A DNA stretch of 6,188 nucleotides, taken from contig PFWQ01000004.1 of assembly GCA_002791215.1 (NCBI GenBank), forward strand, positions 20,837-27,024, written 5' to 3'. Both the position numbers and the translations under genes were made by a program. The stretch is from a candidate division SR1 bacterium CG_4_9_14_3_um_filter_40_9 (GTDB lineage: Bacteria > Patescibacteriota > Gracilibacteria > Absconditabacterales > Absconditicoccaceae). The notes below the pieces were generated by a model. That model saw only the letters and a list, made by a program, of their open reading frames with translations. It had not been told where the DNA came from and searched no databases. Every line of letters begins with the position of its first letter. Position 1 is the first letter of the stretch. Positions 6,001 to 6,188 of this stretch are shown one piece after another.

Positions 6001-6188
6001 GAGAATTCCATTTTTGTACCATTGATAGGTCAGTGCGTTTGTCGCAGTGATACTAATCGTTAATGCATCGCCAGCACATAATATCTGGCTTAAGGGTTGT
6101 AGCGTAATTGTCGGTGGAGTTATGCTTCCCAATTGGATTGTCGTATCTGCGACACATATAGTTGATGAACTTGTAACTGTAAGACTAT
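3031..6188 (-). CDS. Large secreted Ig-like/SprB-PKD-repeat protein with T9SS type A sorting domain, 5' end outside window
   Basis: The frame enters the window open and runs to TAA 3031-3033: at least 1051 residues, with no start or signal peptide visible. Taking the TTG at 6130-6132 as residue 1, it contains an Ig-like domain (7-88, with Cys19, Trp38, Cys68 and YQWYKNG), then ten beta-sandwich repeats of about 70-90 residues (88-866). Their recurring motif is C-x-G-x-S ... (Y/S)xWS(T/N)GA ... TTTYTVTVT ... GCTATD-x-V-x-V ... PLP. A classic PKD domain (867-941, WDFGDG and DPSHTY) and a C-terminal T9SS domain (about 956-1033, IYPNPAVDIIHI ... GQIVY ... YPAGIYTVNF) follow. In Bacteroidota such proteins cross the outer membrane by T9SS and are anchored or released as adhesins, gliding-related or matrix proteins; the exact ligand is unknown. 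About 84 glycines are all GGN, none TGA, unlike the ribosomal block. It has its own terminator and is a separate transcript. Confidence 0.93.
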   Translation of the reverse strand, partial: SLTVTSSSTICVADTTIQLGSITPPTITLQPLSQILCAGDALTISITATNALTYQWYKNGILIPGATSAMYTVPMTSTSDGGSYQCIAYSGACQANSNVANITVKPSPIVNVGNQTVTWPNTSATFTATGGGTYNWSTGASTASITVNTAGTYTVTVTGSNGCTTVDNATLIVNGGPLTLNSVSANPANICSGASTQLNTVVTDGTTPYTYVWSNGSTAANQMVTLTTTTTFTVLVTDASGATQTDSVTVNVDTPPTPNAGMDQTINITDTTTIGTSTAPGCTYAWSNGSTSAEPQVWPAVTTQYTVTVTNAGGCTATDQVTVFVIGGPFVFANPTNPIISSLGTAISLGQTTQLTTLVSGGTPPYSYSWTSNPVGFNSTIYNPYAQPLATTAYTVVATDALGATLTAQITIIVPPNPPSASIGYGTQDQTMCSGDSVSFVINLSGINPWSVTYNDGNSNIVINNITSSPHTVWVSPTSSTTYLLVSVTDSLNQTTACGGGLTITVNASPTVDLGTDWTVCSGTSVSLFDQSGNLYPYYSWSTGASTSDITVNPTTTTTYTLTAMNSSMCSTTDTVVVTVNPLPTINAGLDHAICAGTSDTLTATGAVSYLWMPINQSGSSIIINDTTNTQYTVTGYNGFGCQGTDIVNVFVNPLPIAEAGADQTICIGNSANFTATGGGTYLWSTGATSASTTVNPTVLTVYTVTVTSPQGCTATDVVGVIVSPLPTVDAGLDVAVCTGSSANLNIIVTGATNYSWSPVTGLDNPNIANPTVIPLVSGSVTYTVLVTNAAGCFASDQINVTADPVPVVTASDVFVCENQPIQLNASASVPNSAFTWTPATGLNNAFIPNPTATISSTTSYSIIATAPTGCVGVKTITVTVTPLPMAEFAAYVVPDSSGRVDFTNASSNATSYVWDFGDGNSSVLSDPSHTYAINGNFNVWLTATNTCGSDSINHIISGIYIGIEELPIDNFNNISIYPNPAVDIIHIAGVENIESFRVSNVIGQIVYQQKVSSNETTVSFDVSQYPAGIYTVNFITIKGNIFSAMIVKGQ
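3034..3267 (-). other. T9SS type A C-terminal sorting domain (coding segment)
   Basis: This segment encodes the last 78 residues. It shows YPNPAVD at the start, a strand pair around FRVSNVIGQIVYQQ, the (Y/L)PAGIYTV motif and a basic end in IVKGQ. This is the Por-secretion-type tail that T9SS recognises and normally cleaves during export. It implies a host with an outer membrane and a T9SS, neither of which is expected in a candidate-phylum (CPR) bacterium. Confidence 0.9.
3310..3534 (-). other. PKD domain (coding segment)
   Basis: Residues 867-941 of the surface protein carry the two landmark PKD motifs: YVWDFGDGNSS and SDPSHTYAINGNFNVWLTATN. PKD domains are extracellular beta-sandwich modules. 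Here the domain links the repeat stalk to the sorting tail. Confidence 0.92.
4148..4167. repeat. 20-bp exact intragenic repeat CCTCCGCCTGTTGCTGTGAA, copy 1
   Basis: The identical 20 bases recur at 5792-5811. Both encode the FTATGGGTY strand of two different protein repeats (residues 656-664 and 108-116), showing that the repeats share DNA identity over short stretches and not only protein similarity. Confidence 0.85.
5792..5811. repeat. 20-bp exact intragenic repeat, copy 2
   Basis: Second copy of the sequence at 4148-4167, in the same orientation and 1.6 kb apart, within the same gene. It could support recombination that changes repeat number, or cause collapse in short-read assembly. Confidence 0.85.

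Overview
The window (6188 bp) holds two blocks that look biologically unlike each other, both coded on the minus strand. The first (about 1-2724, read right to left) is a cluster of ribosomal protein genes: rpsL (uS12), rpsG (uS7), two small lysine-rich orphan genes, rplS (bL19) and rplY (bL25, cut by the left window edge). Five of these six genes read through in-frame TGA codons (nine in all). Where family alignment is possible, each TGA falls on a glycine that is conserved in nearly all bacteria. Every complete gene ends in TAA or TAG, and tryptophan is encoded by TGG. This is the UGA-to-glycine code (translation table 25) known from the candidate phyla Absconditabacteria (SR1) and Gracilibacteria (BD1-5), so the block most likely comes from one of these ultra-small, AT-rich bacteria. 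Under the standard code every one of these five genes would look broken or shortened.

The spacers in the ribosomal block are 59-106 bp long and rich in short tandem repeats (7-14 bp units) and palindromic repeat elements. None of the starts is preceded by a convincing Shine-Dalgarno sequence. The genes are close enough to be one transcript, in the order rpsL, rpsG, 84-aa orphan, 46-aa orphan, rplS, rplY. The usual rpsL-rpsG-fusA-tuf arrangement is not seen.

The second block (3031 to the right edge) is one open frame of at least 1051 codons that enters the window already open. It encodes a repetitive secreted protein: an Ig-like domain, about ten further beta-sandwich repeats of the SprB/PKD-like kind, a classic PKD domain and a C-terminal type IX secretion (T9SS type A) sorting domain. 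This architecture is typical of Bacteroidota. It has about 84 glycine codons and not one is TGA, and it is followed by a clean intrinsic terminator.

The 306-bp gap at 2725-3030 is therefore a boundary between a code-25 block and a block that looks standard-code and Bacteroidota-like. The two explanations are a chimeric metagenomic contig or a horizontally acquired surface protein in a code-25 bacterium. The sequence alone cannot decide. The repeat element sitting in that gap makes misassembly a real possibility.
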